Positions 1 through 10,673 of a DNA stretch of 64,000 nt are shown here, piece after piece. Numbering within the stretch: position 1 is the first letter of the stretch; the number at the start of each line of letters is the position of its first letter. The translations under genes were made by a program, and so were the position numbers. The DNA comes from Streptomyces bottropensis ATCC 25435. GTDB lineage: Bacteria > Actinomycetota > Actinomycetes > Streptomycetales > Streptomycetaceae. The notes beneath the pieces were generated by a model. That model searched no databases. It was not told where the DNA came from and saw only the letters and a list, made by a program, of their open reading frames with translations. The stretch lies in the NCBI RefSeq assembly GCF_000383595.1, contig NZ_KB911581.1, forward strand, positions 1,889,342 through 1,953,341, written 5' to 3'.

Positions 1-2
1 TG

Positions 3-1769
3 CAGGGTTCCAGCGACGTCATCATGATCGCCGCGCCGAACGGCATCCTCCGCTACGTCAGCCCGGCCGCCGCCGGGGTCTACGGACGCCCCGCGGAGGA
101 CCTGGTCGGCAAGGAGCTGGCTTCGATCATCCATCCCGAGGATCTCGGCTGCGTGGTCCACGAGGTGCGCCGCTTCCTCGCCGCCAGCCCCGCCGAGGAG
201 CCCACCACCCGCATCGAGTGCCGCTTCAAGGCCGGCGCCGGGGGAGGCTGGCTGAACGTGGAGTCCACGGTCAACCGCCACCACGGCGGCCTCATCTTCA
301 ACAGCCGGGACGTCACCGAGCGCGTGCGCCTGCAGGCCCAGCTGCAGCACAACGCCGAGCACGACCCGCTCACCGACCTGCCCAACCGCGCCCTGTTCAC
401 CAAGCGCGTCCAGCAGGCGCTCTCCGGCCGCCGCTCCTCCGACCGCGGTGCCGCCCTGCGCAACACGGCGGTCCTGTTCATCGACCTCGACGGCTTCAAG
501 GCCGTCAACGACACGATCGGTCACCAGGCCGGGGACGAACTGCTCGTCCAGGCCGCCCGCAGACTCCAGGACGCCGTGAGGCAGGGGGACACCGCCTCCC
601 GTCTCGGCGGTGACGAGTTCGCCGCCCTGATCGTCGGGGACGGCACGCACGACCGCGTCGCCCGGGAACGGCACATCGTGGAGCTGGCGGACCGGCTCCG
701 GATCGCCCTCTCGCAGCCGTACACCATCGACGGCAACGATGTCCGGGTCGCCGCCTCCATCGGCGTCTCCTTCGCCGAACCCGGCCTCGGCGCGGGCGAG
801 CTGCTGCGCAACGCCGACCTGGCCATGTACCGGGCCAAGGCGTCCGGCAAGGGCCGCGTCGAGCTGTACAAGCCACAGATGCAGCAGGACGTCGTCCGCA
901 GGGCCGAGCTGGCCACCCGGCTGCGGGCCGCGCTGCACGACGGCGAGTTCATGCTGCTCAACCAGCCCGTCGTGGAGCTGGCGACCGGCCGGATCTCGTC
1001 GGTCGCGACCGCCGCCCGCTGGCGCTCGTCCCAGGGGGTGCTGTTCACGCCCGCCGAGTTCCTGCGGGTCTCCGAGGACAGCGAGAAGACCGCCGAGCTG
1101 GGCCGGTGGATGCTCGAACAGGCCGTCGAGCAGGCCGCCGACCGCCTCACCAGCGGGCTGAACGTCCCGGTGTCCGTCCGGATGAGCGCCCGGCGTCTGC
1201 TGGACCGCTCACTGCCCCCGGGCTCGCTGGAGACGCTCCTCACCCGCCACGGGCTGCCCTCCGGCTCCCTGGTCGTCGAGCTGTCCGACACCGAGCTGAA
1301 GGGCCCGCCGGACGAGTTGGAGCGCCGGCTGAACCAGCTGCGCCGCCTCGGCGTCACCATCGCCCTGGACGGCCTCGGCAGTGGGCACGCGGCCATCACG
1401 GCCCTGCGCAGGCTCCCCGTCGACGTACTGAAGCTGGACCGCGGCCTCGTCGAGGGGATCGTGGAGTCCACCCGGCTGCAGAAGATCACTCGCGGGCTGC
1501 TGCGCATCGCCGACGACCTGGGGCTGCAGTCCGTCGCCGACGGGGTGGACCTGCCCGAGCAGGTTCTCGCCCTGCGCGCGATGGGCTGCACCCATGGTCA
1601 GGGCGCCGCCTTCTGCGGACCGCTGGACGAGTACCGCCTTCGCCGGGCCCTGTCCCTCGGCCACTTCCCGGTGCCCTCCGGACCGGCGGAACCCGCCTTC
1701 GCGGGCGGCACGAGAGAACAGGAGGGCCGCGTCGTGGCCTCGGCGCCGACCCTGGCGCCCCAGGGGTGA
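3..1769 (+). CDS. PAS-GGDEF-EAL cyclic-di-GMP signalling protein, 5' end outside window
   Basis: The reading frame is open through base 3 and the PAS fold is already under way, so the gene begins upstream. Numbering from the ATG at 24, the order is PAS (about 1-105), GGDEF (about 110-285) and EAL (about 295-560). The GGDEF site is intact (195-199), and an RxxD product-inhibition site (RQGD, 186-189) sits five residues before it, so diguanylate cyclase activity is plausible. The EAL half is degenerate: the EALxRW signature reads ATAARW (catalytic Glu replaced by Ala328) and the DDFG motif has lost one Asp (LDGLG). I infer a cyclase whose EAL domain no longer cleaves c-di-GMP. S. coelicolor has a c-di-GMP protein next to ilvB (CdgE, from memory). 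It probably makes its own transcript; the ilv promoter region lies downstream. Confidence 0.85.
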   Translation, partial: QGSSDVIMIAAPNGILRYVSPAAAGVYGRPAEDLVGKELASIIHPEDLGCVVHEVRRFLAASPAEEPTTRIECRFKAGAGGGWLNVESTVNRHHGGLIFNSRDVTERVRLQAQLQHNAEHDPLTDLPNRALFTKRVQQALSGRRSSDRGAALRNTAVLFIDLDGFKAVNDTIGHQAGDELLVQAARRLQDAVRQGDTASRLGGDEFAALIVGDGTHDRVARERHIVELADRLRIALSQPYTIDGNDVRVAASIGVSFAEPGLGAGELLRNADLAMYRAKASGKGRVELYKPQMQQDVVRRAELATRLRAALHDGEFMLLNQPVVELATGRISSVATAARWRSSQGVLFTPAEFLRVSEDSEKTAELGRWMLEQAVEQAADRLTSGLNVPVSVRMSARRLLDRSLPPGSLETLLTRHGLPSGSLVVELSDTELKGPPDELERRLNQLRRLGVTIALDGLGSGHAAITALRRLPVDVLKLDRGLVEGIVESTRLQKITRGLLRIADDLGLQSVADGVDLPEQVLALRAMGCTHGQGAAFCGPLDEYRLRRALSLGHFPVPSGPAEPAFAGGTREQEGRVVASAPTLAPQG

Positions 1770-1874
1770 AGGAGCAGTGACGGGTGCGGGGGTGTACACA
1801 AGTGGTGTCACCGCTGTCCACCACGGAGCCGGACGTGCCCGTCGCTCACATGTTGAGACTCCCGTCCCACCCGC

Positions 1875-1904
1875 TTGACACGTGGTGCGCGCCGGAGAGA
1901 GGGT
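1875..1904 (+). promoter_or_regulatory. Candidate ilvB promoter
   Basis: A perfect -35 TTGACA (1875-1880) is followed after 18 bp by GAGGGT (1899-1904), which fits a loose actinomycete -10 (TAnnnT-like). The leader ATG at 1912 lies 7 nt downstream, so the leader peptide would be translated from a leaderless transcript. The -35 is clear and the -10 is weak. Confidence 0.5.
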
Positions 1905-1911
1905 CATTGCC

Positions 1912-1953
1912 ATGCGCACCCGAATCCTCGTACTTGGAAAGCGCGTCGGCTGA
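1912..1953 (+). CDS. ilv operon leader peptide (13 aa)
   Basis: A 14-codon ORF encodes MRTRILVLGKRVG and stops with TGA. Ile-Leu-Val-Leu in succession plus a later Val match the end products of the downstream pathway, as in amino-acid-controlled transcription attenuation. No Shine-Dalgarno is visible, but the start lies about 7 nt after a candidate -10, which fits leaderless translation. The attenuator terminator starts 57 nt after its stop codon. A leader of this kind has been described for Streptomyces ilvB (recalled, not looked up). Confidence 0.8.
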   Translation: MRTRILVLGKRVG

Positions 1954-2009
1954 AGCTGGGACCCACCGGACGACGATCCGGAATTTCCAGCGACCGTACC
2001 CGACGCGCT

Positions 2010-2044
2010 CCCCTCGCTTGCCCTGTGGCAAGGAGGGGTTTTTT
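2010..2044 (+). terminator. ilvB attenuator (intrinsic terminator in leader)
   Basis: The arms 2010-2015 plus 2017-2022 pair with 2027-2038 around a CTGT loop, giving 12 base pairs with one bulged G. Six T residues follow (2039-2044), which is unusual in this genome. It lies between the Ile/Leu/Val leader peptide and ilvB, so ribosome stalling in the leader could prevent its formation. The rest of 1770-2118 holds only the promoter and this leader. Confidence 0.85.
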
Positions 2045-2118
2045 GTTGCACGGGCACTGGTCGGCGTTAGCCGCACACCGCACGAACCTCGCAAAACACC
2101 CTCAGCATCGAGAAGAGA

Positions 2119-3987
2119 ATGCCGATGACCGAGCAGGCCACCGGGGCCCACCATCCGCAGCCGCGGCCCCGATCCGGAGGACCGTCCACCCCCGTCGAGC
2201 ACGTCACGGGTGCGCAGTCCCTCATCCGCTCTCTCGAGGAGGTCGGGGCCGACACGGTGTTCGGCATTCCCGGGGGCACCATCCTGCCGGCGTACGACCC
2301 GATGATGGACTCCAAGCGGGTGCGCCACGTGCTGGTCCGTCACGAGCAGGGCGCCGGCCACGCGGCCACCGGTTACGCGCAGGCCACCGGCAAGGTCGGG
2401 GTGTGCATGGCGACCTCCGGGCCGGGCGCCACCAACCTGGTCACCCCGATCGCGGACGCGCACATGGACTCCGTGCCGCTCGTCGCGATCACCGGGCAGG
2501 TCGTGTCGAAGGCGATCGGCACGGACGCCTTCCAGGAGGCGGACATCGTCGGCATCACCATGCCGATCACCAAGCACAGCTTCCTGGTCACCAAGGCGGA
2601 GGGCATCCCCCGGGCGATCGCGCAGGCGTTCCACATCGCCTCCACCGGCCGCCCGGGACCGGTCCTGGTCGACATCCCCAAGGACATCCTCCAGGCGAAG
2701 ACCACCTTCAGCTGGCCGCCCACCATGGATCTGCCCGGCTACCGGCCCGTCACCAAGCCGCACGCCAAGCAGATCCGCGAGGCCGCCAAGTTGATCACCG
2801 CCGCCAACCGGCCCGTCCTGTACGTCGGAGGCGGTGTCCTCAAGGCGCACGCGACCGCCGAGCTGAAGGTGCTGGCCGAGCTGACCGGCGCGCCCGTCAC
2901 GACCACCCTGATGGCGCTCGGCGCGTTCCCCGACAGCCACCCGCAGCACCTGGGCATGCCCGGGATGCACGGCTCCGTGGCCGCCGTCACCGCACTGCAG
3001 AAGGCCGACCTGATCGTCGCCCTCGGCGCCCGCTTCGACGACCGCGTCACCGGCAAGCTGGACAGCTTCGCGCCGTTCGCGAAGATCGTCCACGCGGACA
3101 TCGACCCGGCCGAGATCGGCAAGAACCGTGCCGCCGACGTCCCGATCGTGGGTGACGCCCGCGAGGTCATCGCCGACCTGGTCCAGGCGGTGCAGAGGGA
3201 GCACAGCGAGAGCGGACCGGGCGAGGCCGAGGGCCCCCGCTACGCGGCCTGGTGGAAGGACCTCAACCGCTGGCGCGAGACCTACCCGCTCGGCTACGAC
3301 CAGCCGGGCGACGGCTCGCTCTCCCCGCAGCACGTCATCGAGCGCATCGGACAGCTCGCCCCCGAGGGCACGATCTTCACGGCGGGCGTCGGCCAGCACC
3401 AGATGTGGGCCGCCCACTTCATCCAGTACGAGAAGCCTGCCACCTGGCTGAACTCCGGCGGCGCCGGAACGATGGGGTACGCGGTCCCAGCCGCCATGGG
3501 TGCCAAGGCCGGAGCCCCGGCCAACACCGTCTGGGCGATCGACGGCGACGGCTGCTTCCAGATGACCAACCAGGAACTCACCACCTGCGCCCTGAACAAC
3601 ATCCCGATCAAGGTCGCCATCATCAACAACGGCGCCCTCGGGATGGTCCGCCAGTGGCAGACCCTGTTCTACAACCAGCGCTACTCCAACACCGTCCTGC
3701 ACAGCGGCCCGGACGACGTCAACCCCAACGCCCGCGGCACCCGCGTCCCCGACTTCGTGAAGCTGTCGGAGGCCATGGGCTGCTACGCGATCCGCTGCGA
3801 GTCCCCGGACGACCTCGACAAGGTCATCGAGGAGGCGAACTCGATCAACGACCGTCCGGTCGTCGTCGACTTCGTCGTGCACGAGGACGCGATGGTGTGG
3901 CCGATGGTCGCCGCCGGCACCTCGAACGACACCATCATGGCCGCCCGTGACGTCCGCCCCGACTTCGGCGACAACGAAGACGACTGA
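2119..3987 (+). CDS. ilvB: Acetolactate synthase large (catalytic) subunit
   Basis: It condenses two pyruvates to acetolactate, or pyruvate plus 2-oxobutyrate to acetohydroxybutyrate, the first common step to Val, Leu and Ile. The 622 residues show the N-terminal ThDP-binding Pyr domain with catalytic Glu76 ([13 protein letters not shown]), a central FAD/Rossmann-type domain, and the C-terminal ThDP-Mg motif GDG followed about 25 residues later by NN (GDGCFQMTN to IINN). The start is ambiguous between the ATG codons at 2119 and 2125; both lie behind a GAGAAGAGA stretch. ilvN starts 21 bp after its stop, so the pair is co-transcribed under the attenuator. The length is normal for actinomycete IlvB. 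Confidence 0.96.
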   Translation: MPMTEQATGAHHPQPRPRSGGPSTPVEHVTGAQSLIRSLEEVGADTVFGIPGGTILPAYDPMMDSKRVRHVLVRHEQGAGHAATGYAQATGKVGVCMATSGPGATNLVTPIADAHMDSVPLVAITGQVVSKAIGTDAFQEADIVGITMPITKHSFLVTKAEGIPRAIAQAFHIASTGRPGPVLVDIPKDILQAKTTFSWPPTMDLPGYRPVTKPHAKQIREAAKLITAANRPVLYVGGGVLKAHATAELKVLAELTGAPVTTTLMALGAFPDSHPQHLGMPGMHGSVAAVTALQKADLIVALGARFDDRVTGKLDSFAPFAKIVHADIDPAEIGKNRAADVPIVGDAREVIADLVQAVQREHSESGPGEAEGPRYAAWWKDLNRWRETYPLGYDQPGDGSLSPQHVIERIGQLAPEGTIFTAGVGQHQMWAAHFIQYEKPATWLNSGGAGTMGYAVPAAMGAKAGAPANTVWAIDGDGCFQMTNQELTTCALNNIPIKVAIINNGALGMVRQWQTLFYNQRYSNTVLHSGPDDVNPNARGTRVPDFVKLSEAMGCYAIRCESPDDLDKVIEEANSINDRPVVVDFVVHEDAMVWPMVAAGTSNDTIMAARDVRPDFGDNEDD

Positions 3988-4008
3988 GCGAGAGAGACCG
4001 AACCAGAC

Positions 4009-4536
4009 ATGTCCAAGCACACGCTCTCCGTCCTGGTGGAGAACACCCCCGGCATCCTGGCCCGGATCGCCGCGCTGTTCTCCCGTCGCGGCTTCAACAT
4101 CGACTCGCTCGCGGTCGGTGTCACCGAGCACCCCGAGATCTCCCGTATCACCATCGTGGTGACGGTGGTCGAGGAACTGCCCCTGGAGCAGGTGACGAAG
4201 CAGCTCAACAAGCTCGTCAACGTCCTGAAGATCGTCGAGCTGGAACCGGGCTCCGCCGTTCAGCGGGAACTCGTTCTGGTGAAGGTGCGCGCCGACAACG
4301 AGACGCGCTCCCAGATCGTCGAGATCGTCCAGCTGTTCCGCGCCAAGACCGTCGACGTCTCCCCGGAGGCCGTCACCATCGAGGCCACCGGGTCCAGCGA
4401 CAAGCTGACCGCCATGCTCAAGATGCTGGAGCCGTTCGGCATCAAGGAACTGGTCCAGTCCGGCACGATCGCGATCGGCCGCGGCTCCCGTTCGATCACG
4501 GACCGCTCGCTACGCGCCCTGGACCGTTCGGCCTGA
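4009..4536 (+). CDS. ilvN: Acetolactate synthase small (regulatory) subunit
   Basis: A 175-aa IlvH/IlvN-type subunit with an N-terminal ACT domain (about residues 4-78, starting HTLSVLVENTPGILARI) that binds valine for feedback inhibition, and a C-terminal domain that contacts and activates IlvB. It starts with ATG 21 bp after ilvB, preceded by a GAGAGAGA purine stretch. The length and sequence are typical, with nothing unusual seen. Confidence 0.95.
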   Translation: MSKHTLSVLVENTPGILARIAALFSRRGFNIDSLAVGVTEHPEISRITIVVTVVEELPLEQVTKQLNKLVNVLKIVELEPGSAVQRELVLVKVRADNETRSQIVEIVQLFRAKTVDVSPEAVTIEATGSSDKLTAMLKMLEPFGIKELVQSGTIAIGRGSRSITDRSLRALDRSA

Positions 4537-5655
<1,119 letters not shown>

Positions 5656-5661
5656 TCCGGG

Positions 5662-5701
5662 GGCCGGTCACGGCGGGGTTCACCCGGTGCCGTGACCGGC
5701 C
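5662..5701 (+). terminator. Terminator of the ilvBNC operon
   Basis: A perfect 13-bp inverted repeat (5662-5674 with 5689-5701, 14-nt loop) starts 7 bp after the ilvC stop. There is no T-tract, as is common for Streptomyces terminators. Confidence 0.8.
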
Positions 5702-5911
5702 TTGCTCTCACGTCCGGGTGACCTTTCCGCGGTGGCGTGGGACGACGCCTCCGGCGCCACTACACTGCTGCACTACATACGCGTCAGGCCCACAGCGTCG
5801 TGCGTCTTCCACGCGGCCAAGCGACATCGGGGGAATCCCGGGTGTCACTCCCCTCCACCGCCTGCGGCCGTCGGGACGGCCGTCCGCAGCATTGGACTTG
5901 TGAGGACTCAC

Positions 5912-7501
5912 GTGAGCGCGAAACCAGTCGTACTGATCGCTGAAGAGCTGTCGCCCGCCACCGTCGACGCGTTGGGCCCGGACTTCGAGATCCGGAACGT
6001 CAACGGAGCGGACCGAGCCGAACTGCTCCCGGCCATCGCCGACGTCGACGCCATCCTGATCCGCTCGGCCACCAAGGTCGACGCCGAGGCGATCGCCGCC
6101 GCGAAGAAGCTGAAGGTCGTCGCGCGCGCCGGCGTCGGCCTGGACAACGTGGACGTCTCCGCCGCCACCAAGGCCGGCGTGATGGTCGTCAACGCCCCCA
6201 CCTCGAACATCGTGACCGCCGCCGAGCTGGCCTGCGGTCTGCTCCTCGCCACCGCCCGCCACATCCCGCAGGCGAACACGGCGCTGAAGAACGGCGAGTG
6301 GAAGCGCAGCAAGTACACGGGCGTGGAGCTGGCCGAGAAGACCCTCGGCGTCGTCGGCCTCGGCCGCATCGGCGCCCTGGTGGCCCAGCGCATGTCCGCC
6401 TTCGGCATGAAGGTCGTCGCCTACGACCCCTACGTGCAGCCCGCGCGGGCCGCCCAGATGGGCGTCAAGGTCCTGTCGCTGGACGAGCTGCTGGAGGTCT
6501 CCGACTTCATCACCGTCCACCTGCCGAAGACTCCCGAGACGGTCGGTCTGATCGGCGCCGAGGCGCTGCAGAAGGTCAAGCCCTCGGTGCGCATCGTCAA
6601 CGCCGCGCGCGGCGGGATCGTCGACGAGGCCGCCCTGTACTCGGCGCTCAAGGAGGGCCGGGTCGCGGGCGCGGGCCTCGACGTGTACGCCAAGGAGCCC
6701 TGCACCGACTCGCCGCTGTTCGAGCTGGACGAGGTCGTCTGCACCCCGCACCTCGGTGCCTCCACCGACGAGGCACAGGAGAAGGCGGGCATCGCGGTGG
6801 CGCGGTCCGTGCGGCTCGCCCTCGCCGGTGAACTGGTCCCGGACGCGGTGAACGTGCAGGGCGGGGTCATCGCCGAGGACGTCAAGCCCGGTCTGCCGCT
6901 CGCCGAGAAGCTCGGCCGCATCTTCACCGCGCTGGCCGGTGAGGTCGCGGTCCGCCTCGACGTCGAGGTGTACGGCGAGATCACCCAGCACGACGTGAAG
7001 GTGCTGGAGCTGTCCGCGCTCAAGGGCGTCTTCGAGGACGTCGTCGACGAGACCGTGTCGTACGTCAACGCTCCGCTGTTCGCGCAGGAGCGTGGCGTCG
7101 AGGTGCGGCTGACCACCAGCTCCGAGTCGCCCGACCACCGCAATGTCGTCACCGTGCGCGGCACGCTCGGCAGCGGTGAGGAGGTGTCGGTGTCCGGCAC
7201 GCTCGCCGGGCCGAAGCACCACCAGAAGATCGTCGCGGTCGGTGAGTACGACGTGGACCTCGCGCTGGCCGACCACATGGTCGTCCTCAGCTACGTCGAC
7301 CGGCCCGGTGTCGTCGGCACCGTCGGTCGCGTCTTCGGCGAGGCCGGGATCAACATCGCCGGCATGCAGGTCGCGCGGTCCGCGGCGGGCGGGGAGGCGC
7401 TGGCGGTGCTGACGGTGGACGACACCGTTCCCCCGGTGGTGCTCGCCGAGGTCGCCGAGGAGATCGGCGCGACGTCGGCGCGGTCGGTCAACCTGGTCTG
7501 A
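5912..7501 (+). CDS. serA: D-3-phosphoglycerate dehydrogenase
   Basis: It oxidises 3-phosphoglycerate to 3-phosphohydroxypyruvate with NAD, the first step of serine synthesis. The frame is open from 5702, but I choose GTG at 5912: GAGGA lies 5 nt upstream, and the resulting 529 aa matches the long actinobacterial type. The nucleotide-binding motif is GLGRIG (about 149-154). The catalytic residues fall at Arg233, Glu262 and His280, the numbering I recall for the mycobacterial enzyme. An intervening (ASB) domain follows, then a C-terminal ACT domain (about 455-529), so serine feedback is likely. The gene is monocistronic between two terminators. Confidence 0.95.
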   Translation: MSAKPVVLIAEELSPATVDALGPDFEIRNVNGADRAELLPAIADVDAILIRSATKVDAEAIAAAKKLKVVARAGVGLDNVDVSAATKAGVMVVNAPTSNIVTAAELACGLLLATARHIPQANTALKNGEWKRSKYTGVELAEKTLGVVGLGRIGALVAQRMSAFGMKVVAYDPYVQPARAAQMGVKVLSLDELLEVSDFITVHLPKTPETVGLIGAEALQKVKPSVRIVNAARGGIVDEAALYSALKEGRVAGAGLDVYAKEPCTDSPLFELDEVVCTPHLGASTDEAQEKAGIAVARSVRLALAGELVPDAVNVQGGVIAEDVKPGLPLAEKLGRIFTALAGEVAVRLDVEVYGEITQHDVKVLELSALKGVFEDVVDETVSYVNAPLFAQERGVEVRLTTSSESPDHRNVVTVRGTLGSGEEVSVSGTLAGPKHHQKIVAVGEYDVDLALADHMVVLSYVDRPGVVGTVGRVFGEAGINIAGMQVARSAAGGEALAVLTVDDTVPPVVLAEVAEEIGATSARSVNLV

Positions 7502-7522
7502 CGGTTCTTCACAGCGGTAGCA

Positions 7523-7564
7523 GAGGCGGGGTCCGGTCACCTGGGGTGGCCTGGGCCCCGCCTC
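7523..7564 (+). terminator. serA terminator
   Basis: A 12-bp stem (7523-7534 with 7553-7564) containing one G-T wobble starts 22 bp after the serA stop. Confidence 0.75.
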
Positions 7565-7590
7565 CTTCTGGTGCGTCGTCGGGTGTCGGC

Positions 7591-7670
7591 CCGGTGGGGC
7601 TTCTCGCGCGGTTCCCCGCGCCCCTGAGAAGCAGGGGCTGGGCTTCTAGGGGCACGACCAGCCCCCACCG
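7591..7670. repeat. Streptomyces-type intergenic repeat with stem-loops
   Basis: The stretch reads like a common Streptomyces intergenic element: a GCGCGGTTCCCCGCGCCCCTG core, with flanking CTTCTC/GAGAAG and GGGGC/GCCCC arms that can fold into nested stems. A related CCCCGCGCCCC core recurs in the hairpin at 29401. Recognition is from memory of many Streptomyces intergenic regions, not a search. Confidence 0.5.
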
Positions 7671-7727
7671 GGCCCGCACCCGACCACGCACGCCGGGGGG
7701 CGTGCGCGGGCGTGCCAGGATGGCCAG

Positions 7728-10652
7728 GTGGCTCAGAGCATCGTGTACGCGCCGTTCGTCGGGCGGGACTCCGAGATGGCCCGGCTGAGGGACGTGCTGG
7801 ACCGGGCCGGGGCCGGGGAGCCCCGGGCCGTGCTGGTCGCGGGGGACGCGGGGGTCGGCAAGAGCCGGACCCTCGCGGAGGCCGCGGCGTACGCGACGCG
7901 CAACGGCACCGTCGTGTTCACCGGCCACTGCGTGGACCTCGGCGACGTCGGACTGCCCTATCTGCCGTTCACCGAGATCCTCGGCGCCCTGGCCGCGGAC
8001 GAGCGGTTCGCGCCGCTCCTTCAGGCGCACCCGGCGACCGGCCGTCTCCTCGGCGGCGGAACCGACGGCGGCGACCGGCTCCAGCTCTTCGAGGGCATCG
8101 CCGCCCTGCTGACGGACCTCGCCGAGACGACCCCCGCCCTGCTCGTGCTGGAGGACCTGCACTGGGCCGACCAGTCCTCACGGGACCTGCTGCGTTTCCT
8201 GCTCAGCCGGGGCGTCCTCCAGCGCCCCACCCCAGGCGTGGCGCCCCACCGCCTCGCCGTCTTCGCGTCCTACCGCGCCGACGACCTGCACCGCCGCCAC
8301 CCGCTGCGCCCGCTGCTCGCCGAACTGGTGCGGCTGCCCGCCGTGGAGCGGCTGGAGTTGCGGCCGATGCCGGACAAGGAGGTCGCCCGGCTGGTGCGTT
8401 CGCTGCGCGCCGAGCCGCTGTCCGAGGCCACGATCGGCCGGATCGTCGAGCGGGCCGAGGGCAACGCCTTCTACGCGGAGGAACTGCTGGCCGCGACGGC
8501 GGACGAGCCGGGGGCGGTCCTGCCGAGCGGGCTGGCCGACCTCCTGCTGATCAGGATCGAGCAACTGCCCGGCGCCGCCCAGCAGGTGCTGCGCACGGCG
8601 GCCGTGGCGGGCCGCCGGGTCGGGCACGACCTGCTGCGGGAGGCCGTCCAACTCCCCGACGAGGAGCTGGAGTCGGCGCTGCGGGAGGCCGTCGGCCGGC
8701 AACTGCTGCTGCCGGGTGAGGGATCGACGTACGAGTTCCGGCACGCCCTCACCCGGGAGGCGGTCTACACGGATCTGCTGCCGGGCGAACGGGCGCGCCT
8801 GCACGGGGTGTTCGCGAAGCTGCTGGCCCGCCGGGGCCGGCCGGGGGAGAGCGCCGAACGGGCGCACCACTCGCGCGAGAGCCATGACCTCGCCGACGCG
8901 CTGACCGCCTCCGTCGAGGCCGCCGATCACGCGCACGGCATCGGGGCGCCCGCCGAGGAGCTGCGGCATCTGGAGGCCGCCCTCGATCTGTGGTCGTCCG
9001 TGGAGTGCGGGGCCCTGCCCCGGGACCTCGACACGGTCACCCTCACCCTGCGCGCCTCGTCCGCCGCCGCGCGTGCCGGGGAGAACCACCGTGCCGTCTC
9101 CCTCTCCCGCTCGGCGCTCGCCGGAGCCGGCCCGGACGCCGGCTCCGAACTGGCCGCCCGGGTGCGCTACACCCTCGCCGGTGACCTGATGCGCGTGGAC
9201 AACCTGGAGGCCGCGTTCCGGTACAGCAGCGAGGCGCTGGCGATGATCCCCGCCGAGCCCCCGTCCCGTACCTGGGTGTGGGCGGCGGCCACGCACGTGA
9301 TGGCGGCGCGGTACGTGGGGGAGGACGAGGAGGCCGGGCGGGTCGCGCAGGCGGCACTGGGCGTCGCCGGGCGGCTCGGACTGGCCGACGCCGAGGCCGA
9401 CCTGATCGTCTCCGTCGTCGGCCTCGACCCCCGGAGCAACCGGCGTACCCGGGCGGGCCGTGCGCGGCTGAAGGACGCCCGTGAGCTGGCCGGGCGGGCG
9501 GGGAACGTCCCGGTGGAGATGCGCGCCCTGTTCAACCTCGCCGTCGGCTGCTTCGAATCCGGCGACCTCGACGAGTGCCTCGGCTGGCTCTCCGAGGGGC
9601 TGGACCGGGCGGGTCGCACCGGGCTGCTCTCCTCCCCGTACCCGGTGGAGATGCGTTATCTGCACTCCCTGTGCCTCTACACGCTGGGCCGCTGGGACGA
9701 GTGTGTCCGTTCGGCCGCCGAGGCCGACCGGCTCCCCGTGGCGGGCGGCTACGCGGTCGGGCCCGCCCTGTACGTGGGCCTCGCGCGCGGCGACGAGGGC
9801 GCCGCGGAGCGGGCGCGGGCGCTCCTGGACGGGCCGCCCGACTTCATGACCTGCCTCGTCGGGGGCATCGTCCTCACCGAGGCGGCCCTGCTGCGGCACG
9901 ACCCCGAGGCCGCGGTCGCCCAGTACCGTTCGAGCGTCGCCACCCTCACCGAGCTGGCCGGGGTCCGGCCCGACGCGACCGTCCGGTTGGCGGCGCTCAC
10001 CCTGGGGGCGATCGCGGACGCGGTGGCACGGCGGCGGTCGGCCGGCGACGAGGAGGGCGTACGGCGCTGGGCGGCCACCGGTGAGGAGCTGGTGCGGGCC
10101 GCGCGGGTCACCGCCGCCGAGGGGGAGGACGGGGGCCGGCAGGGGCCGGAGGGACTCGCGTGGCTCAGCCGGGCCGAGGCGGAGTGGACGCGGGTGCGGA
10201 CCGGGCCCGATGTCGAGGCCTGGCGCACGGTGGTGGACGCGTTCGCGTTCGGTGATCCGTACGAGCGGGCGCGGTGCCGGCTACGGCTGGCGGAGGCGTT
10301 GGCGCAAGCGGGCGAGCGGGAGGAGGCCGGGGCCGAGGCACGGGCGGTGGGGGAGACCGCCGACCGGCTGGGGGCCGTGGCGTTGCGCGCCGACCTGGAC
10401 GACCTGGTCCGTCGGGGGCGGCTGGCGCGGGCCCCGGCGGCCGGGGCCGTACCCGCGCTCACCGCGCGGGAGGGTGATGTCCTGCGGCTGCTCGCGCTCG
10501 GGCGCACCAACCGGCAGATCGGCGACGAGCTGTTCATCACCGGGAAGACGGCGAGTGTGCACGTGTCCAACATCCTGGCCAAGCTGGGCGCGGCCAGCCG
10601 TACGGAGGCGGTGGCCATCGCGTATCGGGAGGGGTTGATCACGGCGGGGTGA
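7728..10652 (+). CDS. Large ATP-binding LuxR-family (LAL) transcriptional regulator
   Basis: 974 residues. An N-terminal AAA-type ATPase carries Walker A GDAGVGKS (39-46) and a Walker B-like LLVLEDLHWAD (about 141-151). The long helical middle resembles the TPR-like repeats of MalT/LAL proteins. The last ~65 residues form a LuxR DNA-binding domain (LTAREGDVLRLLALGRTNRQI onward). LAL proteins act as signal-dependent activators, often of secondary metabolism or sugar use; the target here is unknown. The start is GTG at 7728 with CCAGGA 7 nt upstream. It converges with the kinase gene downstream. I cannot infer a ligand. Confidence 0.9.
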   Translation: MAQSIVYAPFVGRDSEMARLRDVLDRAGAGEPRAVLVAGDAGVGKSRTLAEAAAYATRNGTVVFTGHCVDLGDVGLPYLPFTEILGALAADERFAPLLQAHPATGRLLGGGTDGGDRLQLFEGIAALLTDLAETTPALLVLEDLHWADQSSRDLLRFLLSRGVLQRPTPGVAPHRLAVFASYRADDLHRRHPLRPLLAELVRLPAVERLELRPMPDKEVARLVRSLRAEPLSEATIGRIVERAEGNAFYAEELLAATADEPGAVLPSGLADLLLIRIEQLPGAAQQVLRTAAVAGRRVGHDLLREAVQLPDEELESALREAVGRQLLLPGEGSTYEFRHALTREAVYTDLLPGERARLHGVFAKLLARRGRPGESAERAHHSRESHDLADALTASVEAADHAHGIGAPAEELRHLEAALDLWSSVECGALPRDLDTVTLTLRASSAAARAGENHRAVSLSRSALAGAGPDAGSELAARVRYTLAGDLMRVDNLEAAFRYSSEALAMIPAEPPSRTWVWAAATHVMAARYVGEDEEAGRVAQAALGVAGRLGLADAEADLIVSVVGLDPRSNRRTRAGRARLKDARELAGRAGNVPVEMRALFNLAVGCFESGDLDECLGWLSEGLDRAGRTGLLSSPYPVEMRYLHSLCLYTLGRWDECVRSAAEADRLPVAGGYAVGPALYVGLARGDEGAAERARALLDGPPDFMTCLVGGIVLTEAALLRHDPEAAVAQYRSSVATLTELAGVRPDATVRLAALTLGAIADAVARRRSAGDEEGVRRWAATGEELVRAARVTAAEGEDGGRQGPEGLAWLSRAEAEWTRVRTGPDVEAWRTVVDAFAFGDPYERARCRLRLAEALAQAGEREEAGAEARAVGETADRLGAVALRADLDDLVRRGRLARAPAAGAVPALTAREGDVLRLLALGRTNRQIGDELFITGKTASVHVSNILAKLGAASRTEAVAIAYREGLITAG

Positions 10653-10673
10653 CGGAGACCGGGGAGGGCGCTG

